From Candidatus Obscuribacterales bacterium (GTDB lineage: Bacteria; Cyanobacteriota; Vampirovibrionia; Obscuribacterales; Obscuribacteraceae), in the NCBI GenBank assembly GCA_019744775.1, contig JAIETZ010000002.1, forward strand, positions 434,001 through 498,000: 64,000 nt of DNA, in the 5' to 3' direction. Below, piece after piece: positions 15,982-24,782 of the stretch. The position numbers were made by a program, and so were the translations under genes. Within the stretch, counting starts at the first letter, position 1, and each line of letters starts with the position of its first letter. Under the pieces are notes generated by a model. The model ran no database searches and was not told the origin of the DNA. It saw only the letters and a list, made by a program, of their open reading frames with translations.

Positions 15982-17064
15982 ATGGAAAAGTCACGCCAGG
16001 GACTCGAAATAGAAAAAGAAGCTGCTCAGCGACTATACGACTTGCTGAAGGAAATACCGTTTTTGGACGTTGAAATACCTGTTTTGGAGCGGTGGCAAGG
16101 CGACACCGGGAGCGAAGTCGACGGCAAGATTGACATTTGGCATGGAAAAACGAAGCGGACTATTGTCATAGAAATAAAGCAAAACGCACAAATGCGTGAT
16201 GCTAGAGCGGCAGTTGAGCAGCTAAAAAACTTTCAGCGCCAATCTATTTCTAATATCCATCCTGTACTTGTAGCACCGTATTTAAACAATTCAATCAGGC
16301 AATATTGCCGAGACCAGGGCGTTGGTTACTTTGATTTTTCTGGCAGTTGCCGCTTGGTCTTCGACGATGTTTTTATTGAAAAGGAAATGCCTGGCACAGA
16401 GTTTCGCGAGAAGAAAAGACTTCGGTCGCTATTTTCGCAGAAAGCAAGTCATGTAATTAGGCGGTTGATTGAGGAGCCTATACGTCGGTGGCGAGTAGAA
16501 CAACTGGCAGAATTTGCCGTGGTCAGTGCTGCAACGGTTTCACTCTTAAAGAAGAAACTCATTGGAGAAGAGTACGCGGCCCAGGATGGTGAGTTTTTCT
16601 ACGTAACAAAGCCGGAAAAACTTTTGCGCGAGTGGTCCAAGTATTATCATTCAAGAGAGCATGTGCAGATTGATTGTTTCAGTCATTTAGATTTGGATGA
16701 ACTAGAAGAGCATTTTGCTGTGACTTGCGCAAACAATCAAATTGAGTATGCTTTCACGATGTTTTCCGGGGCCCGTCGAATTTCGCCATATACTCGGGGA
16801 GTAAATAGGGCCTACGCATACATTTCGACAGACAAGGAGTTATCTAAGCTTCCTGAAATCTTTGGCATGGCGCCAGTGGATAGCGGCGGCAACTTTCGTC
16901 TAATAAAGCCAAATGATGCTGATGTGTTTTTTGGCAAGCGCCAGATTGGAGACGCGACTGTAGTTAGCGATATTCAATTGTATTTGGATTTAGCTGGGCA
17001 CCCTGGGCGCGGCGAAGAAAATGCAGAATATCTCTTAGAGCAGGTGATTAGACCGAAATGGTAA
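15982..17064 (+). CDS. AbiEi-like type IV antitoxin/regulator with PD-(D/E)XK-like N-terminus
   Basis: A 360-residue protein. Residues about 25-110 resemble a restriction-endonuclease fold: D51 in GKIDIWHG, then E64-x-K66 in IVIEIKQN and a Gln at Q80, the order expected for PD-(D/E)XK. YFDFSGSCRLVF (about 116-127) and a winged helix over RRWRVEQLAEFAVVSAATVS follow. The C-terminal half (IEYAFTMFSGARRISPYTRG, AYAYIS) resembles the AbiEi antitoxin domain. It overlaps a nucleotidyltransferase gene by 7 bp, the classical AbiE order. In canonical AbiE systems the antitoxin represses the operon rather than binding the toxin. Whether the nuclease-like core is active or a degenerate DNA-binding platform is unknown. 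Two matching operators lie upstream. Confidence 0.7.
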   Translation: MEKSRQGLEIEKEAAQRLYDLLKEIPFLDVEIPVLERWQGDTGSEVDGKIDIWHGKTKRTIVIEIKQNAQMRDARAAVEQLKNFQRQSISNIHPVLVAPYLNNSIRQYCRDQGVGYFDFSGSCRLVFDDVFIEKEMPGTEFREKKRLRSLFSQKASHVIRRLIEEPIRRWRVEQLAEFAVVSAATVSLLKKKLIGEEYAAQDGEFFYVTKPEKLLREWSKYYHSREHVQIDCFSHLDLDELEEHFAVTCANNQIEYAFTMFSGARRISPYTRGVNRAYAYISTDKELSKLPEIFGMAPVDSGGNFRLIKPNDADVFFGKRQIGDATVVSDIQLYLDLAGHPGRGEENAEYLLEQVIRPKW

Positions 17065-17918
17065 AGAAGCGCACGCAAGACGACTATATACACAAAGAGA
17101 TTGACGCCTGCAAGAGGGTATTGATTGAAATCGTCAGATTACTTTCTGAATTTCAAGATCACATTGCTCTTGTTGGTGGTTGGGTACCTTATTACATAAT
17201 TCCAGTAGGTCGCGACAAACATATCGGCAGCTTAGATGTGGATGTCTTTTTCGATTCAACAGAGATCACCAATGACACTTACGAAACCATTCTCAATATC
17301 CTGAAAGAAAACGGCTACTACCAGAAAGATAACGGTAAGTTATTTCAATGGTGGAAAGATGTCGACATGGGCGATGGTTCAGAGATTTCAGTTGAAGTAG
17401 ATCTTCTAGCACCGGAATATGGTGGTCGGAGCAAAAAGCATGAACACCAACGTATACAAGATACAAAAGCACGTAAAGCTCGTGGCGGTGATCTGATATT
17501 TGGCAAGTTCAATCACTACGAAGAAATTATTATCGAAGGACAACTACCGGGCGGCGCTAAAGCCAGTACCAAATGTAAAATTGCTGGTGTCGTTCCATTT
17601 CTAGTCATGAAAGGGATGGCCCTTGGTAGAGGCAAGGAAAAGGACAGTTACGACATCGAATATGTTATTAGAAACTATCCAGGTGGACTAAAAGCACTTA
17701 GCGAAGCATTTGGGTCAGACAAAAACAACGAGCTTGTCAAAGAAGGGCTCGGGAAAATGAGGGCAGCATTTGAAACAGTGGACCATGTAGGACCTGCTGA
17801 TATTGTGACATTTGAAAATGAAAACCTGGACGAAGACGACAGAGCAATTCGCAGACAAAAAGCATTCCAAACGGTCAAGACATTTCTCGATGCTCTGGAT
17901 ATTGAAAAAGTTGTTTAG
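17058..17918 (+). CDS. AbiEii-like nucleotidyltransferase toxin
   Basis: A 286-residue protein with the DNA polymerase-beta-type nucleotidyltransferase signature. HIALVGGWVPYY gives the GG motif at G40-G41, followed by GSLDVDVFF with catalytic D60 and D62, and EVDLLAPEY with the third acid at D115. GRGKEKDSYDIEYVI matches the Lys/Asp motif of AbiEii/MNT proteins. Members act as bacteriostatic toxins that add nucleotides to tRNA or other acceptors and give phage abortive infection. The start overlaps the antitoxin's end by 7 bp, ensuring coupled translation. It is full length with all three acids present, so it is probably active. Target unknown. Confidence 0.8.
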   Translation: MVKKRTQDDYIHKEIDACKRVLIEIVRLLSEFQDHIALVGGWVPYYIIPVGRDKHIGSLDVDVFFDSTEITNDTYETILNILKENGYYQKDNGKLFQWWKDVDMGDGSEISVEVDLLAPEYGGRSKKHEHQRIQDTKARKARGGDLIFGKFNHYEEIIIEGQLPGGAKASTKCKIAGVVPFLVMKGMALGRGKEKDSYDIEYVIRNYPGGLKALSEAFGSDKNNELVKEGLGKMRAAFETVDHVGPADIVTFENENLDEDDRAIRRQKAFQTVKTFLDALDIEKVV

Positions 17919-18032
17919 CAATAAACCCAACGACAAATAATAAGTTGAACAAAGGCGGAGGCTGTGCCGCACTTGTTTGGTGGCAACCAATGAGCGGCCC
18001 TTTCAGCATGCAAAAAAGTTTCAGATCTGCCT

Positions 18033-18878
18033 TCATTTTCTTCGGCTGTCGGCTTTTTTAGCGTCAGCATCGTTGAGAGCCCAATCATATGGCTTGTAAA
18101 TCACCTGAATATCCGGCTTTGTTTCGTGCGGCTTTTTCTGTGCATCGAGCAATTGCAAGACATAATGCAAGACAACGGCGTTGTCGTTAGGCGGCAATTG
18201 GCGTTTTTTGCCAAAACCTACAGGCGCCATAAAATCCAGAGGGAACCAGGCAAAGATTTTGCTCAGGCGAACTTCATTTTTCTCTTCGTCAAACTGGACA
18301 AACTGGGGGTCAGTTACAACTTTGTTTGCCAGCGCATTCAGATCATCGTCAATTGTTTCTCCCACGTAGGCAGCATAACGCAAGGGCAAGGCTCCGCGCG
18401 AAGCCGGCACAATGGCAAAGTGCATGCGTGGATCATGAAAGTCTTTGCGAATACGCCCATGCACAATTGTGTACAGTGTGTAGTCTTGTCCGGCAACACG
18501 AAAGTGATCCTCATCCCAGAAGCCGACCACTTGCCTGATGCTATTGGGAGGGAACCATGTCAGCGTGCCTTTTATAGGGTAATGGTTCAAGACATTTTTT
18601 ATAGTGAGAGCATTGTAGGCATTTATCCAAAAAGCTTTCTGTTGGTTTTCGGAGAAGCCTTTGTATTCGTCTTCAGTCAGATTGGCCAGTGACGCCAAGT
18701 ATTGATCAAGCCCTTCCGGGTGTTCTTTCAATTTCTTGTAGTGTATGAGCCCACGGCTCAGGTACTTACTTAGTTGATCTGTAAACAACTGATGCGACTG
18801 ATCAAATGCTCTAACTTGCTGAATCTGCATCAGCATCAAAAAGCAAATAACTTTGGCTATTAGTCGCACCGCATCCAC
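18033..18878 (-). CDS. Exported DUF547 protein
   Basis: A 281-residue protein with a signal peptide (VICFLMLMQIQQVRA) and a DUF547 domain, recognised by AFWINAYNALTIKNVLNHYP followed by VVGFWDEDHFRVAGQDYTLY and DPRMHFAIVPASRGALPLR. DUF547 is widespread in bacteria and plants but has no established biochemical role. The GTG start at 18878 immediately follows the TAG of the thioredoxin-domain gene (TAG-GTG), so the two are translationally coupled. The pairing with another exported protein suggests a joint envelope function. A Lys/Asp-rich tail (NDADAKKADSRRK) ends it. Confidence 0.85.
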   Translation of the reverse strand: MDAVRLIAKVICFLMLMQIQQVRAFDQSHQLFTDQLSKYLSRGLIHYKKLKEHPEGLDQYLASLANLTEDEYKGFSENQQKAFWINAYNALTIKNVLNHYPIKGTLTWFPPNSIRQVVGFWDEDHFRVAGQDYTLYTIVHGRIRKDFHDPRMHFAIVPASRGALPLRYAAYVGETIDDDLNALANKVVTDPQFVQFDEEKNEVRLSKIFAWFPLDFMAPVGFGKKRQLPPNDNAVVLHYVLQLLDAQKKPHETKPDIQVIYKPYDWALNDADAKKADSRRK

Positions 18879-20678
18879 CTAGTTGCTGAGCTGGTCGATG
18901 ATGGCGGCCAGCGCCTCGGGGTCATAGGCCGGCGCCGAGCAACGGTTATTGGCGCAGCCGAAGGCAGCCGCTTTCTTTAGTTGCGGATATTCCACATCCG
19001 TATTTGGCAGTTTACCTTCAGTGGCATCAGCCCATTCGGTGCGCTTATAGTTGCTTGGATAGCGCAGCGCTGCTGCAAATAATTCTCTTGCTTTTGGATC
19101 TTGCTTCGCACCGACAACAGTTATGTGAGTCGGTATAGTTGTAATTTCTCTATCGGCAAGAAGTATTCCAGCTACTAACACGCGCCTTTTGCGGGCGATT
19201 TCAGGCATGGACAAATAGCGCATGGATGAATCGGCCATTTGTTTGAACTCGTTGTTGCCTGTGTAATGGAAAAGCAGGTTGGCAAAGCGGACAACCGAAA
19301 TATTTTCATCGAGATTGGCTTGTGGCACAAGTTTTGCCTGCGGGTCTTTGTTGACATTGCTGACAAAGCCATTTTTTCCGGCAAAGGTTTTGGCAATAAA
19401 TTTTGCCGCGTCTTCTGAGTACTTAAGCCAGCTTCTATCGGCAGTCACTGCATATAGATTGAGAAAAGCGCGCCCCATTGATAGCGTATCGCCAAGATAC
19501 GGGCCACTTGGATCAGTTTTATCGTGGCTGAAGCCGCCATTAGGAATTGATCTATTGGCAATAATCCACTTAGCGGCTTTCTCTGCTTCACCTAAATAAG
19601 TTTGATCGGCAGTGGCAGCATAGAGTTGCGTAAGAGCACTTATGACCCAGCCATTTTCGCGCGAGTAAATATGCTTATCGATGTGCGGTATGCCCATCTC
19701 GCGGCGGCGCTCATCGGACAATTGGAAAAATCCTTGTCCTGACTCACCAGGTACTAAGTCCGCATCCTGGCTTACGTAAAAGGCGCCTTCCGGGCTCATC
19801 AAAAACTCTTTCATGTACCGATGAATATCTTGAGCTGCTTTTAAATGCTCCGGATCTTGCCAGTACTCATAAGCAAGAGCATAAATGCGCATGTTTTCAG
19901 CTTGAAATTGCACAAGCTTTTCAAAGTGCGGGTGATTCCAATCTCCTTGAGTGGAGTATTGATAAACTCCTCCCCAAACAGGGTCCATCAGTTGCAATTC
20001 ATTAGCTAGAGTTGCTCTTGCCCGTTCTTCCGGGTGATAGTCACGCTCTTTTGACTGAGCGAGGCTATATTCAACGCTGTCCCAATCGAGAAACTTTTGC
20101 TCGGTTTTCCAGCCGCCGGCCTTTGTGTCGTAACCGGCAACATGCTTGTCGTTCAATTCCTTTCTCAAGTCGGCTGGCAAGCCGGAATCTGTTGTTGATG
20201 TGGCAGCTGCGTCCGACTTCTTTTCTTCTATGGGTTTGGGATTGCTTACGACTTCATTGAGCAAAGCAAGCATCTCTTCAGGATTTATGTAGCCTGATTT
20301 CTTAACAAGTTCTCTACCTTGGGCATCGAAAATAATTGTTGCGGGCCAACCATAGTCTTCATAGCGAGTGGATAAGTCCGGTCTTGCGTCTTGATCGACA
20401 CGCACGGTGATAAAACGATTTTTCAAAACCTTGAGGACTTCAGGGTTTTTGTAAGTTTTGTCGTCCATTACATGACACCAGTGACACCAGCCTGCTTCCA
20501 AATCCAATATGACTAGACGGTTTTCCTTTTTTGCTCTATCGAAAACGGAATCCGACCAGGTCTCCCAATTACTTCCAGAGACAAGTAGAGTCTGTTTAGC
20601 TTGTCCATGCGTAATAAGTCCGGCAAACAAAACCACCATTTGCAACGCCAGGGCAACCAACCAGAATCTACGAATCAT
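18879..20678 (-). CDS. Exported thioredoxin-fold/alpha-toroid protein (DUF255, SPATA20/YyaL-like)
   Basis: A 599-residue protein. A signal peptide (about 1-27) precedes a DUF255 thioredoxin domain with the redox motif GWCHWCHVMDD (C65, C68) and VDQDARPDLS. A linker and a long all-helical region follow, with GGWKTEQKFLDWDS, EPLLY-type substitutes and KAAKWIIANRSIPNGGFSHD, as in the (alpha/alpha)6 toroid half of SPATA20/YyaL proteins. Most YyaL proteins are cytoplasmic and near 680 residues; this one is shorter and exported. ATG at 20678 is preferred over TTG at 20684 because AAAGGA is better spaced. It is first of two coupled genes with DUF547. Enzyme activity unproven for the family. Confidence 0.8.
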   Translation of the reverse strand: MIRRFWLVALALQMVVLFAGLITHGQAKQTLLVSGSNWETWSDSVFDRAKKENRLVILDLEAGWCHWCHVMDDKTYKNPEVLKVLKNRFITVRVDQDARPDLSTRYEDYGWPATIIFDAQGRELVKKSGYINPEEMLALLNEVVSNPKPIEEKKSDAAATSTTDSGLPADLRKELNDKHVAGYDTKAGGWKTEQKFLDWDSVEYSLAQSKERDYHPEERARATLANELQLMDPVWGGVYQYSTQGDWNHPHFEKLVQFQAENMRIYALAYEYWQDPEHLKAAQDIHRYMKEFLMSPEGAFYVSQDADLVPGESGQGFFQLSDERRREMGIPHIDKHIYSRENGWVISALTQLYAATADQTYLGEAEKAAKWIIANRSIPNGGFSHDKTDPSGPYLGDTLSMGRAFLNLYAVTADRSWLKYSEDAAKFIAKTFAGKNGFVSNVNKDPQAKLVPQANLDENISVVRFANLLFHYTGNNEFKQMADSSMRYLSMPEIARKRRVLVAGILLADREITTIPTHITVVGAKQDPKARELFAAALRYPSNYKRTEWADATEGKLPNTDVEYPQLKKAAAFGCANNRCSAPAYDPEALAAIIDQLSN

Positions 20679-20700
20679 CTCCAAATATCCTTTGCACAGA

Positions 20701-20727
20701 AAAACGGCCCGCTCTCGAGCCGTTTTT
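20701..20727 (-). terminator. Transketolase terminator
   Basis: Reading the minus strand, AAAACGGC and GCCGTTTT form an 8-bp stem (20719-20726 with 20701-20708) with a 10-base loop, followed by T-rich sequence. It lies between the transketolase stop at 20746 and the next gene start at 20678. Confidence 0.75.
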
Positions 20728-20745
20728 CACAGTATCCCAATTTTC

Positions 20746-22596
20746 TTAGCCGATGGACTTTTTCACAGTCGCGACGATTTGCTTAGCGCTAATTCCAGCA
20801 GCATCAAGCAATTCCATTGGCTTGCCGGAACCCGGCATGGAGCCAACTGCCAACTTAATTACCTTCGGCAGGTTATTGCCGCCGGCAAAAGCTTCCAATA
20901 CTGCATCGCCAAGTCCACCTTCCGGCCAGTGGTCTTCAACAACTATCAAGAGTCCAGTTTCTTTAGCTGCAGTTGAAAGTGTTGCTTTATCGATAGGCTT
21001 AACAGAGTAAGCATCGATTACGCGGACATTAATGCCGGCTTTCTTCAACTCTTCGTATGCCTTCAACGCTTCGTGCAAGGTAATACCAGCGGCAACGATA
21101 GTTGCTTTGTCTTCCTTGGATTGCTTGAGTACTTTGCTGCCGCCGATTGGGAACTTCTCGTTGGCATCGTAAAGCAAAGGTGTCTTCTCACGTGTCGAAC
21201 GCATGTAAGAAATACCTGGCTGCTTGGACATGGACTCAACTAATTGAAACGCTGAAATAGCGTCCGACGGATAAAGAACTGTCGAGCCATAGACAGCGCG
21301 CATCATAGCTAAGTCTTCCAAAGCCATTTGTGAAGGACCATCTTCACCAATGGAAACACCGGCGTGTGATCCGCACAAGCGCAAGTTAGATCGCGAAATT
21401 GCCGCCATACGAATTTGGTCGTAAGCACGACTCAAGAAGGCAGCAAACGTAGAGGCAAAAGCAATCTTGCCACGACTTGCCAGACCAACAGCGGCACCTA
21501 ACATTTGCTGTTCGGCAATGTAGATTTCAAAGAAACGATCTGAGTGAGCCTTACCGAAACGTTCAGAGAATGTGGAATTGCCAACTTCAGCATCCAGTGC
21601 CACTACATCAGCATTCACATCACCAAGAACTTTCAGTGCATCACCATAAGCTTCACGAGTTGCAACTAGACCCTCATATTTCGGCAAAGCGAATTTGCCG
21701 GCAACTGCATCAACATGCGGCTTAATATCTTCAGGCTTAGCCACCCTAATGGTGATATTTACTTCGCCGCCCAGTTCAGCAATGGCTTCTTTTGCTTCTT
21801 CCGGCTTAAGAGCTTTACCGTGCCAACCGTCTTTGTTGGCTGTCAGTTTAATGCCATGACCTTTTTCAGTCTTAGCAATGATAAGTGTCGGCTGACCTTT
21901 TACTTTCAATGCTTTGTCGTAAGCAGCATCAATTTGATCGAGGTTATGTCCATCGATTTCAATTGTTTGCCAACCGAAAGCACGAGCACGCTCGGCATAG
22001 ACATTACCCTGCCAGGCAAGCATTGTTTCGCCGCGCTGACCAAGTCTATTCATATCGAGAATAGCAATCAGGTTATCGAGCTTGTAATGGCTGGCTAATT
22101 CCATTGCTTCCCAGCATGAGCCTTCAGCCATTTCACTATCGCCACAAAGGACGTAGACTTTGTAAGGAAGCTTATCCAAATACTTACCATTGAGTGCCAT
22201 ACCGACACCAATCGGCAGACCTTGACCAAGTGAACCTGTAGCAACATCTACCCAAGGAAGAATTACAGGAACCGGATGACCTTCCAAACGGCTGCCCATT
22301 TTACGCAAGCTCATCAACTCTTTATCATCGATAGCGCCTGCTGCTTTGTACAAGGAGTAGAGCAACGGTGCAGCGTGTCCCTTGGAAAAAATTAGACGAT
22401 CGTTATTCGGCATTTGCGGCTTAGCAAAGTCATAGTGCAAGTACTTACTCCAGAGCACAGCCATCAAGTCGGCTGCCGACATAGAAGATGTCGGGTGTCC
22501 GGAACCAGCTTCTGTTGTGCAACGAATACTATCGATACGTAATTGGCGAGCCAACTCCGTCCAGGTTTTTACTTGTTCCGCTTGCATCTGAATCAT
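20746..22596 (-). CDS. tkt: Transketolase
   Basis: A 616-residue thiamine-diphosphate enzyme moving two-carbon units between sugar phosphates in the pentose phosphate pathway. The cofactor domain has GSGHPTSSMSAADLMAVLW, then FSKGHAAPLLYSLY and GSLGQGLPIGVGMALN, and the ThDP/Mg motif GDSEMAEGSCWEAMELASHY continuing to LDMNRLG. The pyrimidine domain has FEIYIAEQQMLGAAVGLASR with the catalytic Glu. A C-terminal transketolase domain follows. Length is closer to the ~620-residue animal/archaeal-type transketolases than to the ~665-residue E. coli type, and both halves are fused in one chain. The ATG has AAAGGA eight bases upstream. Monocistronic, with its own terminator. Confidence 0.95.
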   Translation of the reverse strand: MIQMQAEQVKTWTELARQLRIDSIRCTTEAGSGHPTSSMSAADLMAVLWSKYLHYDFAKPQMPNNDRLIFSKGHAAPLLYSLYKAAGAIDDKELMSLRKMGSRLEGHPVPVILPWVDVATGSLGQGLPIGVGMALNGKYLDKLPYKVYVLCGDSEMAEGSCWEAMELASHYKLDNLIAILDMNRLGQRGETMLAWQGNVYAERARAFGWQTIEIDGHNLDQIDAAYDKALKVKGQPTLIIAKTEKGHGIKLTANKDGWHGKALKPEEAKEAIAELGGEVNITIRVAKPEDIKPHVDAVAGKFALPKYEGLVATREAYGDALKVLGDVNADVVALDAEVGNSTFSERFGKAHSDRFFEIYIAEQQMLGAAVGLASRGKIAFASTFAAFLSRAYDQIRMAAISRSNLRLCGSHAGVSIGEDGPSQMALEDLAMMRAVYGSTVLYPSDAISAFQLVESMSKQPGISYMRSTREKTPLLYDANEKFPIGGSKVLKQSKEDKATIVAAGITLHEALKAYEELKKAGINVRVIDAYSVKPIDKATLSTAAKETGLLIVVEDHWPEGGLGDAVLEAFAGGNNLPKVIKLAVGSMPGSGKPMELLDAAGISAKQIVATVKKSIG

Positions 22597-23183
22597 TGCT
22601 ACTATCCTTTGTGAGTACGCTAATTACCCTTTAGATCAAAACGTGATTGACCGGCAAACTTGCCACGGTCACGAACGGGTCCGAATAAGGTACATATTGT
22701 ACTAATTCAGTCTAGTTTTGCCATGATCGAATCGGCATTTCTTGATAAGCGGAAACTGTCGGTTTCCGCCGAGAAGTTCAGATGACAACTTGATATTGAG
22801 GAGGCATTGGCGAGCTCGCCGACGCCGCAGAGCTTATTCAACCCGAAAACCGGGGTGGGGGCTCCTTTTGCGTGTTCCATAGACGTATATTACCGGGTAA
22901 ACAGAGGCAGACAGTGCTATGATGTCATTAGAGAGATTGTAAAAGCGCGCCCTTTTGTTGGGCTTGAGAACCTAGAGAAATGCCGCTATTTGCACTCGGT
23001 CTTGTAATTGCCACGACTTGAGGTGATTGATATGGCGGTTCAGTTTGACACACGCCCATGTTGCAAGGATGGCGACAACACATTGTGGTCGAGAGACATA
23101 AGCCGAAATGTTTGTAGGATGGCTGCATGAATAACCTATCGAGTCAAAAAACATGCAGATCCCGGCAAACATAAGGTGAGAAG
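22597..23183. other. 587-bp non-coding interval with hairpins
   Basis: No gene is supported. Visible structure: a perfect 8-bp hairpin GCGGAAAC-TGTCG-GTTTCCGC (22749-22769), a 12-bp palindrome GGCGAGCTCGCC (22809-22820), and TTACC-G-GGTAA (22890-22900). The first two could fold in the transketolase leader on the minus strand. I see no match to a TPP or other known riboswitch. The interval may hold a decayed member of the mosaic repeat family, but the resemblance is weak. Confidence 0.4.
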
Positions 23184-23783
23184 ATGAATAATCCACAAGA
23201 ACAGCCAGATAAAGGAGCAGCAAATGATCTATCTTATTTGTACAACTTCATTTGCGAGTGTCCGAACCCGCGAATTACGCAAGCAATCAAAAAGCTGGTA
23301 GATCACTGGCTAAAAAAAACGACTATAGTTCCAGAACTCGCATCAGCAATACGAGACCAACTTCAAGCAACGAACGAAGAAGTAGTTGAGATCTGTTGGT
23401 TATTGGCAATAAATCCGAACACACCGCCTTCAGTGCTCAATGACCTGTCGATAGACGCGGACAGTAGCATGCTTGAACGGATAGCCGAAAACAGTAACAC
23501 AGGTGCCGAAACTTTAGCTCAGCTATCCTATCAGGCAGTTGCCGAAATTCGAATTGCTACTGCTAGCAATCCAACAACACCACTTGCCTCGATAATGATG
23601 TTGGTCACAGACGAAAACCCGGACGTCAGATTCAGCATTGCTGAAAATCCAAAAGTTCCACAAGAAGCGCTACAGGCGTTGGCAAACGACGACAATCCCT
23701 ACGTGAAAATGCGTGCAACAACTACTCTAAGTCGATTGGAAGTAGAGCGTAATGTTTTTCGGCAACCATCCGTACTACAATAG
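23184..23783 (+). CDS. Variant leucine-rich-repeat (LRV-like) protein
   Basis: A 199-residue cytoplasmic protein whose C-terminal two thirds consist of about four repeats of 23-25 residues. Each has the form NPNTPPSVLNDLSIDADSSM, followed by (I/V)R..IAENP: NSNTGAETLAQLSYQAVAEI, NPTTPLASIMMLVTDENPDV and NPKVPQEALQALANDDNPYV. This pattern matches LRV repeats, an alpha/3-10 solenoid first seen beside nitrogen-fixation genes. The N-terminal part is helical and lacks the four-Cys iron-sulfur motif of the Azotobacter LRV protein, having only scattered Cys. A ribosome site AAGGTGAG precedes the ATG. It probably mediates protein binding; partner unknown. Confidence 0.65.
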   Translation: MNNPQEQPDKGAANDLSYLYNFICECPNPRITQAIKKLVDHWLKKTTIVPELASAIRDQLQATNEEVVEICWLLAINPNTPPSVLNDLSIDADSSMLERIAENSNTGAETLAQLSYQAVAEIRIATASNPTTPLASIMMLVTDENPDVRFSIAENPKVPQEALQALANDDNPYVKMRATTTLSRLEVERNVFRQPSVLQ

Positions 23784-23858
23784 CGCTAGGCTTTTGCGTT
23801 TGCCAGAGGTCACAATAGCTTCTGCCGGTGCAGACATCGAACGAAGTTAGCGGGCATG

Positions 23859-23876
23859 ATACAAGGAACCTTGTAT
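23859..23876. promoter_or_regulatory. Palindrome upstream of the 154-residue hypothetical gene
   Basis: ATACAAGG-AA-CCTTGTAT, perfect 8-bp arms with a 2-base centre, 53 bp before the downstream start. Too tight for an RNA hairpin, so more like a dimeric protein site. Confidence 0.35.
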
Positions 23877-23928
23877 TGCAACCGAATAGGTCCAGTTAGA
23901 TCCTAATAAGTAAGAGTACATACAAATA

Positions 23929-24393
23929 ATGAAATCAAAACCAGGTAGACCAGCTCAATTGCCGCCGGACACGCCAACCAGATATGGTCCACTGAGCATC
24001 CACCAAAACGGCATTGCTGTTAAACACCTCACGGCGACGCCAACACCGTTGATTGGAAGAGAAAGTCATCTTGCGCATGCGCTCGAGAATGTACGCTTAT
24101 CGCTACACGTTGAGCGTTTCGATGCCACCGATCGACTGTCTTCGGACATAGTTTGCATTACCCGTTTCCCTGAATACGGCTACGAAAGCAAGCACCTAAC
24201 CCCATGCGAAATGCGCGTCGGGCAAACTCATGGAACCGCCGTAGTTCAAACAACTTGCATGTGCATGGACTTTGAAAACGCGCACGACACTGTTTTGGAA
24301 GTGGAATATTCGCTTGGCGAAGAATCAATCTCGCTGGTATCAATCCCAATAAAGTTCCCCATTGTCTCTACGGACGACGATGGTCGAGAATAA
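23929..24393 (+). CDS. Hypothetical protein, PilZ-like composition but unassigned
   Basis: 154 residues, no signal peptide. The N-terminus is Pro-rich (KSKPGRPAQLPPDTPTRYGP). The rest is predicted mostly beta, with charged turns (LSLHVERFDATDRLSSDIVC, MRVGQTHGTAVVQTTCMCMD) and an acidic end (PIVSTDDDGRE). I do not recognise a family; a small beta-barrel is possible but no RxxxR signature proves PilZ. Ribosome site weak. A long-stem terminator follows 17 bp after the stop, supporting a real transcription unit ending here. Confidence 0.5.
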   Translation: MKSKPGRPAQLPPDTPTRYGPLSIHQNGIAVKHLTATPTPLIGRESHLAHALENVRLSLHVERFDATDRLSSDIVCITRFPEYGYESKHLTPCEMRVGQTHGTAVVQTTCMCMDFENAHDTVLEVEYSLGEESISLVSIPIKFPIVSTDDDGRE

Positions 24394-24409
24394 ATCACAA
24401 AGACGCATC

Positions 24410-24464
24410 AAACTAGAGTGAAAGAGTAGGTTGCCATTGCATCCCTACTCTTTCACTTTAGTTT
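24410..24464 (+). terminator. 21-bp stem terminator (bidirectional)
   Basis: 24410-24430 pairs with 24444-24464 in 20 of 21 positions (core GTGAAAGAGTAGG / CCTACTCTTTCAC), with a 13-base loop and a T-rich trailer TTTAGTTTTT. It separates the hypothetical gene from the convergent RRM gene and can serve both. Confidence 0.8.
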
Positions 24465-24494
24465 TTATAGAACAGCTGAGTCAACAGCTATTTC

Positions 24495-24782
24495 TTACCA
24501 GCTGTTACCGTACGAAGTGCCCGACTTGCGATCGCGGGACTCGGAAATCGCAACGTAGAGCGTACGACCGTTGTGCTGGCTGTTATCCAAAGTGCGAATG
24601 GCATTATTTGCCTCTTCTGGTGTGTTCATTTGGACAAAGCCGAAACCGCGCGATCTGCCGGTGTCACGATCTGTAGCTATTCTCGCTGAAACCACCTCGC
24701 CGTAGCCGGCGAAAATTCCACTAAGCTCACTATCTGTAGTGCTGTAAGCAAGGTTTCTGACGAATAGTTTATTGTTTTGCAT
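24495..24782 (-). CDS. RRM-type RNA-binding protein (cyanobacterial Rbp-like)
   Basis: A 95-residue single RNA-recognition motif protein. RNP2 is LFVRNL (residues 6-11) and RNP1 is RGFGFVQM (45-52), with the conserved GYGEVVSARIATDRDTGRSR between them. A short Ser/Gly-rich tail (SRDRKSGTSYGNSW) follows. Such proteins are common in cyanobacteria, where several are cold-induced RNA chaperones; elsewhere in bacteria they are scattered. A long untranslated region is available upstream (24783-25170), which fits cold-regulated relatives but is not proof. Good support for a cyanobacterial-lineage host. Confidence 0.93.
   Translation of the reverse strand: MQNNKLFVRNLAYSTTDSELSGIFAGYGEVVSARIATDRDTGRSRGFGFVQMNTPEEANNAIRTLDNSQHNGRTLYVAISESRDRKSGTSYGNSW

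Noticed and set aside
18879-20678. DsbD-like thiol:disulfide interchange protein
   Set aside because: The C-x2-C thioredoxin domain resembles it, but there are no DsbD membrane helices; the long helical toroid region fits SPATA20/YyaL.
22597-22800. TPP riboswitch upstream of transketolase
   Set aside because: I looked for the conserved TPP-binding core in the leader and did not find it; the hairpins present are simple stems. Transketolase uses TPP but is not commonly controlled this way.
22807-23007. 66-codon plus-strand frame in the transketolase-LRV gap
   Set aside because: Non-ATG start, no ribosome site, and it crosses a palindrome; composition is not protein-like.
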